Shown here: positions 42,538 through 42,549 of the stretch, piece by piece
Position numbering within the stretch: the stretch's first letter is position 1
Layout of the letters: each line of letters opens with the position of its first letter
Source of the DNA: CAZGZD01 sp964401915
GTDB taxonomy: Bacteria; Patescibacteriota; Microgenomatia; UBA1406; GWC2-37-13
Direction of reading: 5' to 3'
DNA length: 42,549 nt
NCBI GenBank assembly: GCA_964401915.1
Contig: CAYOAI010000008.1
Span: 1-42,549 of the forward strand
Position numbers and translations under genes: made by a program
Notes under the pieces: generated by a model
The model's input: the letters and a program-made list of their open reading frames with translations, nothing else
Told to the model about the DNA's origin: nothing
Database searches by the model: none

Positions 42538-42549
42538 CAAGTTTTACAT

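Noticed and set aside
1..42549. TGA recoded as Gly, as in some CPR lineages
   Set aside because: Several clear genes end with TGA at the expected length (8262, 14411, 29322), and complete conserved domains have no internal TGA.

Overview
The window looks like a chromosomal piece of a Candidate Phyla Radiation (Patescibacteria) bacterium, most likely of the Microgenomates type. This is inferred from gene content only: Pro/Thr-rich and Cys-rich surface proteins, a type IV pilus operon with a beta-propeller pilin, a VirB2/VirB6-like membrane gene pair, an RND pump with no outer-membrane channel gene beside it, and almost no Shine-Dalgarno sequences. TGA is an ordinary stop codon (for example at the ends of the genes stopping at 8262, 14411 and 29322), which argues against the recoded Gracilibacteria/Absconditabacteria groups. 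I cannot fix the species.

Layout. 1-1244: a DUF2079 membrane protein (cut by the window edge) behind a Xer-type tyrosine recombinase. 1371-2963: a membrane-anchored metallophosphoesterase. 2974-3262: tRNA-Leu(TAG) with its promoter, a long stem around the acceptor, and a split copy of its T-arm that encloses a pseudoknot-like element. 3303-9498: envelope genes, namely two Ig-like surface proteins, an O-antigen-ligase-like polytopic protein, MscL, a polysaccharide deacetylase, a tiny membrane protein and a DedA-Nudix fusion. 9591-14411: RND efflux adaptor and pump behind a palindrome that overlaps the -10. 14441-14980: DUF1697 protein. 14997-23563: VirB2-like protein, VirB6/TrbL-like protein, a large anchored protein and a ClpC-like AAA+ ATPase. 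23677-24777: a Cys-rich, doubly anchored surface protein. 24885-25923: a three-gene operon of two DUF1801 proteins and a VF530 protein. 26250-33432: type IV pilus genes (pilB, pilC with an SH3 tail, four prepilin-like genes, a LytR_C protein and a major-type pilin). 33444-34341: a frameshifted PNPOx-like gene and a degenerate response regulator.

34519-42537 is the most unusual part. Two 394-bp inverted repeats enclose a compact type I restriction-modification cassette, all on the minus strand: an XRE regulator, HsdR, an HsdM with one fused specificity domain, and a zinc-hook ABC-type ATPase with a HEPN-like R-x4-H motif that resembles the anticodon nuclease RloC. The left arm ends exactly at the stop codon of the ATPase gene. 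No transposase is visible between the arms.

Across the window at least ten genes have a good -10 box 5-8 nt before the start codon, so their mRNAs should be leaderless. This signal also decides several start codons (1244, 9498, 14441, 18550). Two genes have reading frames that look disturbed by one extra A in an A8 or A9 tract.
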